This document shows, piece by piece, positions 1-11,199 of a stretch of 64,000 bases of DNA. Both the position numbers and the translations under genes were made by a program. Positions within the stretch are counted from its first letter, which is position 1, and every line of letters starts with the position of its first letter. The notes beneath the pieces were generated by a model. That model worked only from the letters and a program-made list of their open reading frames with translations. It was not told the DNA's origin and did not search any database. The DNA comes from Atrina japonica (Eukaryota > Mollusca > Bivalvia > Pterioida > Pinnidae), in assembly GCA_030159075.1 (NCBI GenBank), contig BROG01000235.1, forward strand, positions 496,001 to 560,000. The letters run 5' to 3'.

Positions 1-1690
1 TTAATTCAGAACTAGAATACTGAACAATTGTATGCACAGACAGTTTATATAAAATAATGTTTTGAGATCAGGCTAAAAATAACAAAATATTTGTTAAATA
101 TCACCCGACCCACCCATCTAAAAAGTCCTGAACCAAATTGTTTTAGGCTGTTTTGCCAATTTTTTTTTCTTATAAAACTTGGTTTTTCAGTTTACCTATC
201 AAATTTAAAAAGAAAATCAAAATAAATTCTAAACTTCTAAAGAAACAGTACAAGAATCATCTGACAAATAATTTTTAATGACAGCTTAGCTATTTAAAGG
301 CATTAACACTCAACTGATATGATAATAATTTACGTCCAATTATTGATAATAGTCAACAAACTATAATCACTAAAACTGATGGCAGCAAACATTTTTGGGG
401 ATCACAATCCATAACCATTATCACTGAGCAGAATTATTTGAAACAAACTAGAATAAAACAACAGTCGCGAGAAAATTTAGCGACAATAGTTAATGTTGAA
501 GGTACAGATAGATAGAGTATCTACACAGTGTTAATGATGAACTGAGATCCTGAAGTAGAACTATAACAGTCTGCCTGTTGAGAACTTTCATAATACTTTG
601 ATGATTGAAGAATAGCACAAGTTCTTAAAATCATGAGAGAAAAACATAGGAAAATATAGAGTAATTTACAATACTTCAACCTTTCAACACAACAAGAAAA
701 AAAGCTTTTCTAGTCAAAATATAGGCAAAATATAGAAATTTAAAAAAGACGAAGTTTTATAAAAAATATATATAAAATATAGAATTTTTTGAAAGCCCAT
801 TTTAGGAGTTTCAGGCAAATTTTTATGAAGCAATGATGAAATTGATGATGTTGAAATTGATTTCAGCACTATAACCAATCCACTCTATCCAGACTTGAAG
901 TTCCAAGACCACGCTCTCTCCCAAATTTGGTTGAAATCTTATGTACATTTATTTAAAATGCACCAAAATCAAAGTGCAAAATGAAGGCTTCAAAAGCTGA
1001 AATAAGTTGTCCAATAATTACAATGTGATTTCTCATTATTATCTATTGAAAGGAATGAGTGAAAATGATTTAAGTATAGTAGGGGAGGTTGTTCGCAATT
1101 TTAAAACAACGTTGTCTACTTTAGAAGCAATTCCAGCGTGTAAGTCAGTGGTGGATGGTTCCAATTTTCAACAGGTACACAATGTACTATCGATTACAAA
1201 AGCAGTCTCAGCAAGCTACTAGAATGAAAACAGTACAGATATTGAAAGAAGTTAAATTATATATAAATCATGTTTAAAATGACTGACTATTTGTTTTAAA
1301 CATGAAGTGTGAGTGATAAATAAATAATAATAAAAGAATATTCATCCACTCTCCTCTAAATTTGTTAAAATGTACTGTTCTAATTATGACACCAACACTG
1401 GGATGTTGATTTAGCATGGGGAACTGCCTACCCAAAATTATTTCTGGGGATATCGGAGGCTTGGTTTTAAAAATCGAGGACTCAGTGCTATACTTAATTA
1501 ATTATCAACTTTCTTAAGTGATGCTTCTGTCATATATGATATAATAAAGGAACCAAGGGCGATTTTAGTTTTTCCAAAGTGAGCCACATGGACAGTAGTT
1601 GTGGGGTAGTCACATGCAATGTCACCATAATAACACCCAGATATGCTAACAAGGGAAAGAAATCAAAATGACCATAAAGAAATATGTTAC
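1..1690. other. WDR12 intron, no feature recognised
   Basis: AT-rich unique-looking sequence to the left of WDR12 exon 4. I searched the minus strand for a WD40 exon starting with the G of a Trp codon and found none. Small ORFs (such as 1007-1222 plus) have no support. Confidence 0.6.
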
Positions 1691-1797
1691 CATTCTTTGC
1701 ATGCCCGGACACAGCTGACCCAATCATCATGTTGTAGTGAATCTTGTGGTTTTGGTGCTGGATGTCTTTCTATGTACTCAATTTCAACCAAAGTTTC
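1691..1797 (-). CDS. WDR12: WDR12 exon 4, end of NLE domain and linker to WD40
   Basis: This is a 107-base minus-strand exon. The acceptor is TTTGCTTTGATAG (AG at 1799-1798) and the donor is AAAGAATG|GTAACA (GT at 1690-1689). It reads [20 protein letters not shown], then [15 protein letters not shown] and the first two bases of a Trp codon. VEIEY(I/V)E-x-x-x-AP and HDDW(V/I)S are the conserved end of the NLE domain and the opening strand of the first WD40 blade in WDR12. The exon starts in phase 0 and ends in phase 2, so the next exon should begin with G to complete Trp, followed by a typical x-LTG-x-YD motif. That exon is not in the window. Confidence 0.92.
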
Positions 1798-2562
1798 CTA
1801 TCAAAGCAAACAGTTAAACAGTTCTCATACTGATACACGTAAATAAAGAGAGAGAAAAAATCCATATGAAATACATGTGTATCTAAATTTGCAGTTATAT
1901 CTATATATAAAGACCAGTTCAGAATTCAGTTTATTCACTGTAAATTTATAAATAACCCTTAATTTATCTCCTTTGTGTTGGAGGTGAAAATTAGTTCTGT
2001 ATTTACATGTGATCTGCTCAGAGAATCAGGGGGCATTGGTACCCTACAACAACAACATCAGCAACAAAGAAATGAAAGGTTCAAATGTTAAATCAATAAC
2101 AAAATTTTTAACATGCATTTTGTGTTATGAAAGGAGTTGATATTTTTCATGTTTCAAAATATTGATAAAGTTCTGAATAATTCTGCTGCATAACTTCTTC
2201 ATTTCAGCAAGAAACAGCTTTTCAAGAGTCAGTGTTTTAAGTAGCGTGTAGTTTTTACAAGGTGTAATTTCTGAGTACAATTCATAATAAACTTAAATTT
2301 AGTTCATTTTTAGCATTGTTATAAAAGATCGTAAACACAGCCTCGGTCATAGTTTCAAGCAGTCATTTATACCCATTAGACTCTTGCAACTACATGTATG
2401 TGTAATATGGGACAGAAGGAATTTCTTGCTGATTTCTTGCTTAAAATTCATGAATGGTTAGATGTTTTTAACTTTTCCAGGCGATCCTTTGAAATTTGAC
2501 TCATTTAAGTTTTACTGTATATGCCATGTATCAGAGTATCAATGGCCATCCATAGAAGAGAA

Positions 2563-2743
2563 TACTGTGAAACTTGTATATAATGACCTCTTTGGGGACA
2601 CAAGAAAACTGGTCTATATAGGGAGGTGGTCTTTATATAGAGGTTGATTTATACACAAATGGTACTACTGGGGACAGGAAAAAAGGTCTTTGTGACCAGG
2701 TGGTCTTTATACATTGGTGGTCGCAAAGGCAGGTTTTACTGTA
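2563..2743. mobile_element. MITE, 'TATAAAGACC' family, copy 1
   Basis: This copy starts TACTGTGAAACTTGTATATA and ends GCAGGTTTTACTGTA, an imperfect TIR. The interior carries the family's hallmark phrases (GGTGGTCTTTATA, ACACAAATGGTACTACTGGG). It lies in WDR12 intron 3, ending about 22 bases beyond the exon 3 donor. Confidence 0.65.
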
Positions 2744-2766
2744 AACATAATATCTGATAAGCTTAC

Positions 2767-2873
2767 AGAGGATATATCCTTCTTCTCAAGATGTTTATCT
2801 AATGTTTGTCGAAGGAATTCTCCATCAATTAAAAAATCAAAGTCCAATGATAATTCATCTTCGGAAGATTGCT
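2767..2873 (-). CDS. WDR12: WDR12 exon 3, NLE domain core
   Basis: This is a 107-base minus-strand exon with acceptor TTTATACTTTCAG (AG at 2875-2874) and donor ATCCTCT|GTAAGC (GT at 2766-2765). In phase it reads EQSSEDELSLDFDFLIDGEF followed by LRQTLDKHLEKKDISS. The run DFDFLIDGEFLR-x3-DKH is the strongest WDR12 signature in the window and corresponds to the conserved FDFLI-x-G-x-FLR-x3-LDKH block. The exon ends in phase 0, which suits the next exon. A TIR-bearing MITE ends only about 22 bases beyond the donor inside the following intron. Confidence 0.92.
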
Positions 2874-3159
2874 CTGAAAGTATAAACAAAACTACATCAT
2901 TGTTCATAATGGGTGCTTACTGAAACTTTCTACAAGGCACCATTAAACTTGTGGTGAAACAAGGAACAAGAATATATAAGGTGTTTGGGTGGGAAATTTG
3001 ACAGTTTTGAAGGTACTAATTAAAAAAAAAGATGGGGCTCATAATGACCCCCAAGATCTTTTCCCAATGTACCATTAAATTTGTTTGGGGACAATTAACA
3101 ATTTCATGGTAAATAATTCAATGATTTAAGATGTTTGACTTTCTATTTAATAGGGTCAG

Positions 3160-4169
3160 TTAAAGCGATATGAGCTGTCGTAGAAGAAAAAAATTACATG
3201 TCCATTTTATGTAATATTTTATCTTGTATATATCCCAAAGAGACCATCTGGTGGTTAGAATAACAAATGCATGCGTATAATTGCCCAATGTAACCTTTAA
3301 TATTAGTTTGATATCATTCTGGCCATTACACATTAACTTCCAGTAATTCTTACAAAGATTATTGAGTGTCCAATAACGACGTGCTATTTGAAGTTAATAT
3401 ATATTCTATTCTTATTACCCTTTGCGTTTTTCTCGTATATCATCATTTTATACCTAAATCAGGCAAAGTTGGTCTTTTCCGTCGTTTCAAAACATTCGTT
3501 TCTGAAAATGTCCATGTGCCAGGTATATCGAGTGATCTCGACCCATCGCATACTCGGCTTCATCATTCATGACATATATGAACTGCCCAACTCCACTGGA
3601 CATGGCAGCAAGATTGTAAAACATGAGATACACATAATTTTAACAATTTAACAGTTATATTAAGATTTTGGCCATGTCAGCATTCATTTCAGGGTAACAT
3701 TAAAGACTGGAAAAATATCTTTTAGTGATTTGATATTTTTATTCATAATTATATTGCGTTGAAAAGCACATATTTTACATAATACATATACGTTCCAATC
3801 AAAATCACTTCCTGTAATTTAAAAGTAAATATAAAACACATAAAATTCAGCTGACTTTAACACACCCAACTGAGTCAAGAGCTAAGGTTGCTGATAGATC
3901 GAGCGCGTAATAGATCGAGATCCTCGAATTATGATGCACATTTGATATGGCAAAAGAGTTTATCTGAAAGGTCATTGCATACGGAAATACAGCTGGATTT
4001 TTTAAGATACAGGAAAACTTAAATTCTAATAAAACAAATAACTCAGAAAAGAAGATCATTTACAATGTTTCAAGTGTTTGATAATGTATTTTGAACACAC
4101 ATTTTATCATATTCTCGTCTATATGTCATAGGACAAAAATCATCATTGTGACAGCTTATATCATTTTAA
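3160..4169. mobile_element. TTAA-tipped non-autonomous DNA element, copy A
   Basis: The left tip TTAAAGCGATATGAGCTGTC pairs with the right tip, which read inward is TTAAAATGATATAAGCTGTC (3 mismatches in 20). About 1 kb. The right 400 bases match copy B at 27850-28168. The TTAA tips would suit a piggyBac- or Kolobok-type target site. No transposase is seen. Confidence 0.65.
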
Positions 4170-4794
4170 GGATCTTTCCAAGTAGTCACAGGGGGGGGGG
4201 GGGGGGGGGCAAAATTTAAATTAATATTGATTTTCACTGGATGTATTTATGTATGTACATGTATTTGAACACATATTAACAATATTGCTTACATGAAAAA
4301 GATTTAACCCCCCCCCCCCATGTTTTTAACTTTAGACCTATACTGTGTCCCCATCACAGCCTTGTGATCATGATTTGCACACATTAGCTATATAGGATCT
4401 ATACGACCATATTATAAAGAAGCTCTTCCATTAATTTTGTGACTTATGGCTCAGTAGTTCTTAAGAAGATGTTTTTTAAGACACCCATCCTTTTTTCACC
4501 TACCAGTATTCTAAATTATCACCCTTTGAAGTGACTGTGGCCCTTCTTATGAACAAATTTGCATCACCTCCACTAAAGGATGCTCTATGCCAAATTTGGT
4601 TGAAAAAAGAAAATTTTAAAAGTTTACATCAATGACAATGCCAGCAACAATGATGATGACAGATAACAACTTTTGGTCAGGAAAGCACAATTAAGCCTTC
4701 AAATCTGGTAAGCTAAAAGTCAGTCTATGCCAATAACATCTGAAATTACATCACCAAAATCATGGTCAGCTATGCCCTTTACAACAATGCATTT

Positions 4795-5045
4795 GACTAT
4801 TCAGTTTCGATAAATTAGAGCATCTGACTCACATTGATCTCTGTAAAAAAAGCACAATGTGTGCCATCACATTTGTACGACTTTCAACTTGAAACTTTCC
4901 AAACAGAACAAGGTGATGTTTTCTTTAAATCAGTGTCGATTTCAAGATAACAATCTGCCTCATCATCGGACAATAGCTTGAATTTGAAAGATCTTGGTTA
5001 AAGAAATACTCGTGCTGAGTCGTGGCTAGTGCTCGAAAAGGAGAA
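4795..5045. repeat. Duplicated segment, copy 1
   Basis: AGTTTCGATAAATTAGAGCATC opens a stretch that matches 6750-7000 in order (ACGACTTTCAAC, GTGATGTTTTCTTT, AGATCTTGGTTAAAG). Confidence 0.55.
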
Positions 5046-5295
5046 AGACGCTTGCTTTGTAAATTCTGTCAAAATGCAGACTTTTTATATGTTGTATTGG
5101 CCGTTAAAAATTCCAAAAATAGAAATTTAAGTTTGCCATAACGATATGAAAAATGTGGGCTTATAAACAATCCTGGCCTGAGCGAAAAAAAAAAACGGAA
5201 TAAACATCGTTTATAACGATTTGAATATAATAAAGTCAAGTCAGTTTAAAATAAATGTGTTTTCTTTCGTTTCATCATGCGGAAAAATGTTCTTA

Positions 5296-5296
<1 letters not shown>

Positions 5297-5346
<50 letters not shown>

Positions 5347-5365
5347 GTTATATATAGTTATATAT
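5297..5365. repeat. (CA)n(TA)n microsatellite
   Basis: ACACACACACAAACACACAC runs straight into TATATATATATATATA. Confidence 0.9.
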
Positions 5366-5669
5366 ATAAATTATAAATCCCTGGCTAGCTAGTAAAACTA
5401 CTGGTTTACATGAAAAGTGATTTTCTTATTGTTGTAGAGCACTGCATGTCAAAGTGAATGTGTCTGCATGATCAGGATTCCATCAAGGCTGTGTAATAAT
5501 TGTGGTTTCTTGATTAACCTTATTAATTATTTTTTCGGACTGACAATATTCGGTTTGGACCTGTGTGGAACCCAACAACACAGGTCCGAATGACCTGTGG
5601 GAGCCAAAAGAATTTGGCGTAGACTGAAAGTGTGTGTGAGAATCACTATGCTCCAACAACTCTTACAAA

Positions 5670-5850
5670 TACAATGAAACTTGTATATAAAGACCCCCTT
5701 AGGGACACAACAATATTGAACAAAACCAGTCTTTATAGGGAGATGGTCTTTATATAGAAGTTGATTTGTACACAAATGGTACTACTGGGAACATCTTTAT
5801 GACAAAGTGCTCTTTACAAACAGGTGGTTTCTAAAGCAGGTTTTACTGTA
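5670..5850. mobile_element. MITE, 'TATAAAGACC' family, copy 2
   Basis: It starts TACAATGAAACTTGTATATA and ends AAGCAGGTTTTACTGTA. The interior matches copy 1 closely and has the same orientation. Confidence 0.65.
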
Positions 5851-6201
5851 CATGTATTGTAATTACTGGCTCTATTCAAATTCCTCCTAGTTCTTATTGA
5901 TATAAAGGGTAACCAGAGTCATACCAAATTTGGTAAAAGTTTGAGAAAAAACTCAAAGCATTTGACAGAAACCAGAATCTTGCAAACAGAAAAATTAACA
6001 GACAGATAGAAAACAATATGCCCCCTCCCTAGCCACAATCTTTAGTTTTTGGTGCATAAAAAACAACTGATAAACATTTTGTAAAATAAACTCTTGCTAG
6101 TTTAAAAATGAACAGTGGTGATGTACATACAGTATAAAAAATGAATCTTGATATGGAAAATAAAATGGGAACAACTTAAATCAAAAAAATATATGACATA
6201 C

Positions 6202-6287
6202 CTTTCAGGACACTTTTAATTAATGAACTAAGATCTTGTGTTCCAACATTTGCTGGTACAGAATATGGTATATCTGGCACAGAGTAT
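6202..6287 (-). CDS. WDR12: WDR12 exon 2, NLE domain
   Basis: This is an 86-base exon on the minus strand. It is preceded by a polypyrimidine tract and acceptor (TTTTCTTTTTCAG, AG at 6289-6288) and followed by a donor (CTGAAAG|GTATGT, GT at 6201-6200). Read in phase, it gives YSVPDIPYSVPANVGTQ followed by a Leu-Ser-Ser-Leu-Ile-Lys-Ser-Val-Leu-Lys helix. This matches the NLE (Notchless-like N-terminal) domain of WDR12, including the conserved Y-x-V-x-D-x-P and the hydrophobic helix after it. It starts in phase 2 and ends in phase 1, both matching the neighbouring exons. The NLE domain is the part that contacts the AAA-ATPase MDN1/Rea1 in yeast Ytm1 (family knowledge). Confidence 0.88.
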
Positions 6288-6749
6288 CTGAAAAAGAAAA
6301 TAAAATAATTTCAGCTGCAAGTATAATTGTGTATATTTGTATGTCTGAACACTTTTATAACATAGATATAACAACATGTACACACAGTGACTGTGTTAAG
6401 GACACTCTTAATAAGATAATGGTTTTGTCGGTTGTTCCAGTTAAGGCGCAATCTACAAAACCTTTAACACAGAGGCCAAGTTCATAAAATTCAAATAAAA
6501 ATTCAAATGAGATTCTACACAGCGCTCTACAATGCGACCAAATCACTCGCAAATGCGATCATTTTTTGTCAGCATTAAATGTTCTTAATTGTAATTATCA
6601 GTCATTCATTGGCGCCAAAATCGCGACCAAAATAGCTTTTCTCCCCCGAGCCTGAAATCAAAAGTTTTGAAGTTTTCACTGTTTAAATTACATTATCGAA
6701 ATCTTCCATGGTATGTTATGCGCTTAAGAACTAACCAACCTTGTTTATT

Positions 6750-7000
6750 ATTTAGTTTCGATAAACTAGAGCATCTAACTCACGTGTGCCGACTGTAATA
6801 CAAAACACGTACTGTAACAGCTCCTAATATATTTTCGACTTACCTTTTCCTAAACAGCACACGATGACATTTTCTTTTCTCGGTCCTATTTCAACAGAAG
6901 CAACATCATTGATGACACTATTAAGTTTATAAAACGATCTTGGTTAAAGCTGAGATACATGGAACCGAGTTATGGCTTCTATGTCCGACTCCACCGAACT
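6750..7000. repeat. Duplicated segment, copy 2
   Basis: AGTTTCGATAAACTAGAGCATC opens this copy. On the minus strand it contains an ATG shortly followed by a strong donor (GGAAAAG|GTAAGT, GT at 6839-6838). The ATG frame hits a stop, and the donor phase would only fit WDR12 exon 2 in another frame lacking an ATG. It may be a relic or non-coding first exon. Confidence 0.5.
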
Positions 7001-7009
7001 TTCTGCATC

Positions 7010-9330
7010 CCGATTTGTGCGATTTCAATTTAAGCGATTTTTTAAAGTGGTAAAATCAGGGCAGAAAGTTCGGCCTAGTGTTCGACGAGGAATTGAAGGC
7101 AATAAACAGCCTATAATGACCGTTTTACATCGTGGGGCAACACAATAAAACAGCCGTGACAGAATTCCCAAAGGTATTAACCACAGTTTTTTGGAGTGAA
7201 CTGGACATTTTATTTGTAAATTTAAAATCGAGAGTAAAAGGTACGATTGTCGGACAAAAACCTATAAATTAAATAACTTATAAATATTTTTGTCTGACGA
7301 TCAGGTCACGGGTGTTGGACTCTACATTTTAACTTACAGACAATCATATTACAATTCTTAATGAGCAATCAAACTGAGAAAAATTATCGATAAATAAACT
7401 GGCGCTAAATTTTAAAAAATGCAAAGTTTAAGGTTTCCTCAATTTAGTATTTTAAAGTAAAACAAATTAAAAAATATAGGCATATAAACACTCCTCGATG
7501 ACCATAAAATCAAATGCACAAAAGGTCAACATGCATGTTAATAACTTTGTATTAAAACTGGATAGAAACAATAAAATTCCTTATAAATCAACTTAGAAAA
7601 TTAAAAGAAATTTATTTCATTTCTGTCATCAATATTACTGTGTAATTTTTTAGATGCAACAAACACACACATACACAGTATAAAATTACAATATTTTCTT
7701 GTTTCACTTGATAAAGGCCAAATGGCCGAAATTTTGTGAAATTTGAGTTTCACTTATTTGTCTTTTTTTCACGACTTATGCATGCATATATATCAGAATA
7801 TAACACATCCATAAAAAATATAACCTATATATATATCTACCCCAGGCGAGTAAAAGTTCCAGGCTGGACTAGTAAATAATTTTTGTGGTTCAGTGGCCTA
7901 CAAAACCTGAAGAGTGATTTTTTTAAGTGTTGTAGAGCCCTGAGATTCTACATATAAAACTTCAAGAGGATTGGTATCAGCATTTTCATGAAGAAGTTTA
8001 AAATCTTTAAAAGTTTTGAATGAGGAACAACACAATTATAACATAATCGATCATTCGATGTCGTTTGATGAGAATGATCATTGAGTGATTGACATAACCC
8101 CACAATAAAACGGTCGCGACAGAATCCCCAAAGGAATTATGATTGACATAGCGTAATCACCGTGTCTATGTCATTTTAAATAATCATTAATCATTTACAT
8201 TTTCTAACAGAATATTACTTAAAGACACCAGTATTGGTCGTACGCAAAAGAGATAGCTAGACTAAAATAAAACAATCATACTGAGCTTGTTTCGTGAAAA
8301 ACTTTGCTTGCACGTGGGGAGTGTTTTCACTCATCTTCTCAGCTTCTTCTTATCTCCACACAAAAGAGTTCGACTTGAACACCAGTTTTCTCCCTTGTCC
8401 AGATTTTACGGTTCTGCCTCCAACGCAAGTTTTTAAAATCTAGATTCCTCTTCTTTCAATTAAAAATGAAACGTTTGCCAAAATTCGGAAACATATATAA
8501 CATGTGTCACAGGCCTCATCAGTCTTTGATTCAGTCAAAATTGACAGACCCTTTTTTTTTCCCCATACTATTCTGGATTCAATGTTGATCGACGAGAAAA
8601 AAAACTTTAAGTTAGTACCGAATCTAATGGCTGATTTTATATTGTAAATAGAGGAGAGATACAGAGATTTGCTAAAAGTTTACAGACATTATCATTCTTT
8701 ACTATACAAGTTTATTTAATATAAAACCACATTCTTTTAAAGTCACTTATTTATTGTAATTTATGTTTCAGTGCTAGCAGTGACGTAAATATGTTCCTAG
8801 TGCTTGCATGTTTTACTTTTGTTTTATACAGATTTCATTATAATACCGGGAAATGGGTAGGCTACTCCAAACCTGGAGGGACAATACACAGGAAAAAGGA
8901 ACACATTTTTTTAGTTTCCACTTCAGTCGTATTTAAACAAGAGAGATTGAACATAGATGTGTAAACCTGTTTCCTTACTCTAGATTTGGAAATTTTTCAG
9001 TATTACATTTCACTGAACCATATCTTACGTCACATTACGTTAATTGACACACGTCACATCGGCCACATTACTTCAATTATCGTGATTTTAGTCATTGTCC
9101 AGACCATGGAAATAAATTTTAGAATTAACAAATATAATTTAAACCGGTATGAACTATAGTATAGCTTACTCATAGAAGTTTTACGGATTATCTTGAGACA
9201 CTGGACCCGTAATCACCAAATTTAATACTCAAGCACAACTTGTATTTTATTATTTTGACATTTATAATTTGTGAAATTTCTGGATTTCACTGAATGGGAA
9301 AGCATTATTATTTATCATCATTGACATAAA
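7010..9330. other. WDR12 intron 1, left part
   Basis: Mostly unique AT-rich DNA. A phrase of about 35 bases recurs inverted in setting at 7131-7180 and 8095-8145 (CACAATAAAAC, GACAGAATCCCCAAAGG), suggesting old repeat ends. A 59-codon frame from ATG at 6972 to 7148 on the plus strand has no recognisable domain. Confidence 0.4.
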
Positions 9331-9333
9331 AAT

Positions 9334-9986
9334 CAGTGGCGTAGATACGAAAGGCTCGAGAAGGCACGTGCCTACACACAAATTTGATTTAAAAAAAAAT
9401 GAATTGCGATTAATATAGCTGTCTCTTGTGATACTTTTACACATGCAGTGATCAACACTAGTCAAGAATAATGTCATCGTGGCATCACCATCAATACTGC
9501 ATTGAAAAAAATCTTCTAATATTAATACTATATTTTTAAAAAGTTTTGTTGTCCATGTAAAAGAAACCTTTAAAATAAAATCAAGGGCAATCACGGTTTT
9601 TATCAAACGACTTACCGTAGTCAAACAAAAACTAACAAAAGTGAAATAAAGTAAACTAGAGAGTAAATCAGACATCACAAAAAAGAAAGACACTAGAACC
9701 TCTTAACTCGTATCATGTCTGGTACAGAAAAAGAAGCTATAAATATCAAACAAATCTGTCCTCATTAAGGTACTGGTTGACATTTTCAAGTCTCTTTACT
9801 AATTTCAAAACGATGCCCAACCTTTAAAAAGTCAATTTTTGTACTCTAAAAGACGCGACAAAAGCACAATAGCATCTGAGCTTCTGGGGAGCTTCGCCCC
9901 GTAGTCCCCCTACCTGGACTCTGCACTGGACCCCTCGTTTTAAACATTGTGCCTTGAACTTGAATAATCTCTTGGCTACGCCCCTG
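9334..9986. mobile_element. Candidate hAT-like non-autonomous element
   Basis: The tips CAGTGGCGTAGATACG and (inward from the right) CAGGGGCGTAGCCAAG resemble the CAGNGGCGTAGC ends common in invertebrate hAT elements. GGGGCGAAGCTCCCCAGAAG near the right end is another phrase I associate with that group. The flanking 8-mers do not form a clean duplication. The minus strand holds an open frame, 9693-9262 (143 codons), that is hydrophobic and unrecognised. I do not treat it as a gene. Confidence 0.45.
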
Positions 9987-10693
9987 AAAATGGGGGGGGG
10001 GGGAGTCACATTTGTGATTTTCCTGTAAAATTATAAATACGATGAATACCGTACTAAAAATGAAAACTGTGAGTATGTACTCAAACAATTTTCTAATATT
10101 CCCGAAGTTTATGCGTTGTGGTAGGCACTGTTGTGGTAGAACCTATTCACCAATTTTCTTCAGATTTCTTCACTGAATGAGAAATACTTTTAATCACTAT
10201 TTACTGCCTTATGTTATAGCAGTGATATATATCCTAGGCTTTATATATAGCTGGTCATAGTGGACTTGCAGCATAAGTTACGTGTATTATATCTTAAAAT
10301 CCCAGAAAGTTAGATCTATCAGCTTGATTATTAAGTATATTTAATATATTTGGGCTCTGATTAACACCCATTTCGTGTATGCAGTGACGTGCCAAAATTG
10401 CCGGCAACTTTTTCTTTATACTGATATATCATATAAAACCATATTTTTCAAAATCTTTCACAAAGTCATTTCCCATTCAATTTCAATAAAATCCTCTCCA
10501 TTAATCATTAATGTTTTAAAGTTTTTGTGTCAGTTGTTTTGCTAGGGATTTTCATTGTTTTGTTTTATAGTGATTATTAGTTTTGCAAGATACAAAGATT
10601 GGATGTCTCTTTTTAATACGTGTAAATTAGAAAATTGCCAAATAAAGACTTCAGCTTTATGTTTGCTAAATTTAAACATTACAAGCAAATAAT

Positions 10694-10730
10694 TAGCAGC
10701 GATATATATTAGCTTTATATATCGCTGCTA
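10694..10730. repeat. Perfect hairpin, 15-bp stem and 7-base loop
   Basis: TAGCAGCGATATATA pairs with TATATATCGCTGCTA across a 7-base loop. Weaker relatives lie near 10214-10254 and 11006-11035. Confidence 0.75.
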
Positions 10731-11146
10731 TTAGATATTCGGAGTTTTATGGTGTAAGTTTCATCAATCAAAATTGATTTAGAAATGACTCTCCATGAAC
10801 AATTTGAAATAATGTGGGTTTATATGAAATGTATAGATCTAGAATTTGGAAATTTTTTTTTAAAAAGTTGCATCAATTTTGGCGCATCACTGTACGTGTG
10901 TCTGTCCAAAAACATATATTGGGTCCGTTACATCGTATTACATCGTACATTACAGGAGCGCAGTCAGTTTTGTAATTTGTTGTATTGAGGATGATTGAAC
11001 TGTTTCAGCGATATTTAAAGCTTTATACATTGCTGAATACATTCGTATTTCCCAAACTACATGTAATGTTATTGCAATCCAAATAATTTTTGACATTACC
11101 CCTCAAATAAAAATATTAAGCCAATGCAATTCATCGTTTTATATAC

Positions 11147-11196
11147 CTGTCGGTTTTAATAAATAGAGAACTCTTCGGTGGGCGATGCCACTTGAT
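11147..11196 (-). CDS. WDR12: WDR12 first recognisable coding exon (start codon unresolved)
   Basis: The minus strand reads SSLFIKTDR up to the donor GACAG|GTATAT (GT at 11146-11145). The last two exon bases, AG, join the A of the next exon to make Arg, giving SLFIKTDRYSVPDIPYSVP, a typical WDR12 NLE-domain start (pattern: hydrophobic-x-hydrophobic-K/x-T ... Y-x-VPD). The frame is open upstream to a TAA at 11373-11371 but contains no ATG. The left boundary given here, an ATC codon at 11196-11194, is therefore a placeholder, and AAG at 11175-11173 is an equally good position. Possible causes are a lost or mis-assembled ATG, a non-AUG start, or a missed upstream coding exon. Out-of-frame ATGs at 11362 and 11293 open only very short reading frames. 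Confidence 0.6.
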
Positions 11197-11199
11197 GAC

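Larger units (their letters stand above)
1691..11196 (-). other. WDR12: WDR12 gene, 5' part (four exons, continues past left edge)
   Basis: This is the span of the recovered 5' exons of WDR12, which with PES1 and BOP1 forms the PeBoW complex needed in the nucleolus for pre-rRNA processing and 60S subunit maturation (family knowledge). Exons, in transcript order, are 11196-11147, 6287-6202, 2873-2767 and 1797-1691. Their intron phases agree: 2, then 1, then 0, then 2. Joined, they read through an NLE domain and end at a Trp codon just before the expected first WD40 repeat. I looked for the following WD40 exon in bases 1-1690 on the minus strand and saw none, so it probably lies outside. The gene is partial here. 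Introns of about 4.9, 3.3 and 1 kb contain MITEs. Confidence 0.85.

Noticed and set aside
1007..1222. 71-codon plus ORF in the left margin
   Set aside because: No ATG start, no domain, no splice signals and opposite to the WDR12 gene.
6972..7148. 59-codon plus-strand frame beginning MASMSDSTELSASRF
   Set aside because: It has an acceptable start but no recognisable domain, no clear donor and overlaps a duplicated segment. Too little support for a gene.
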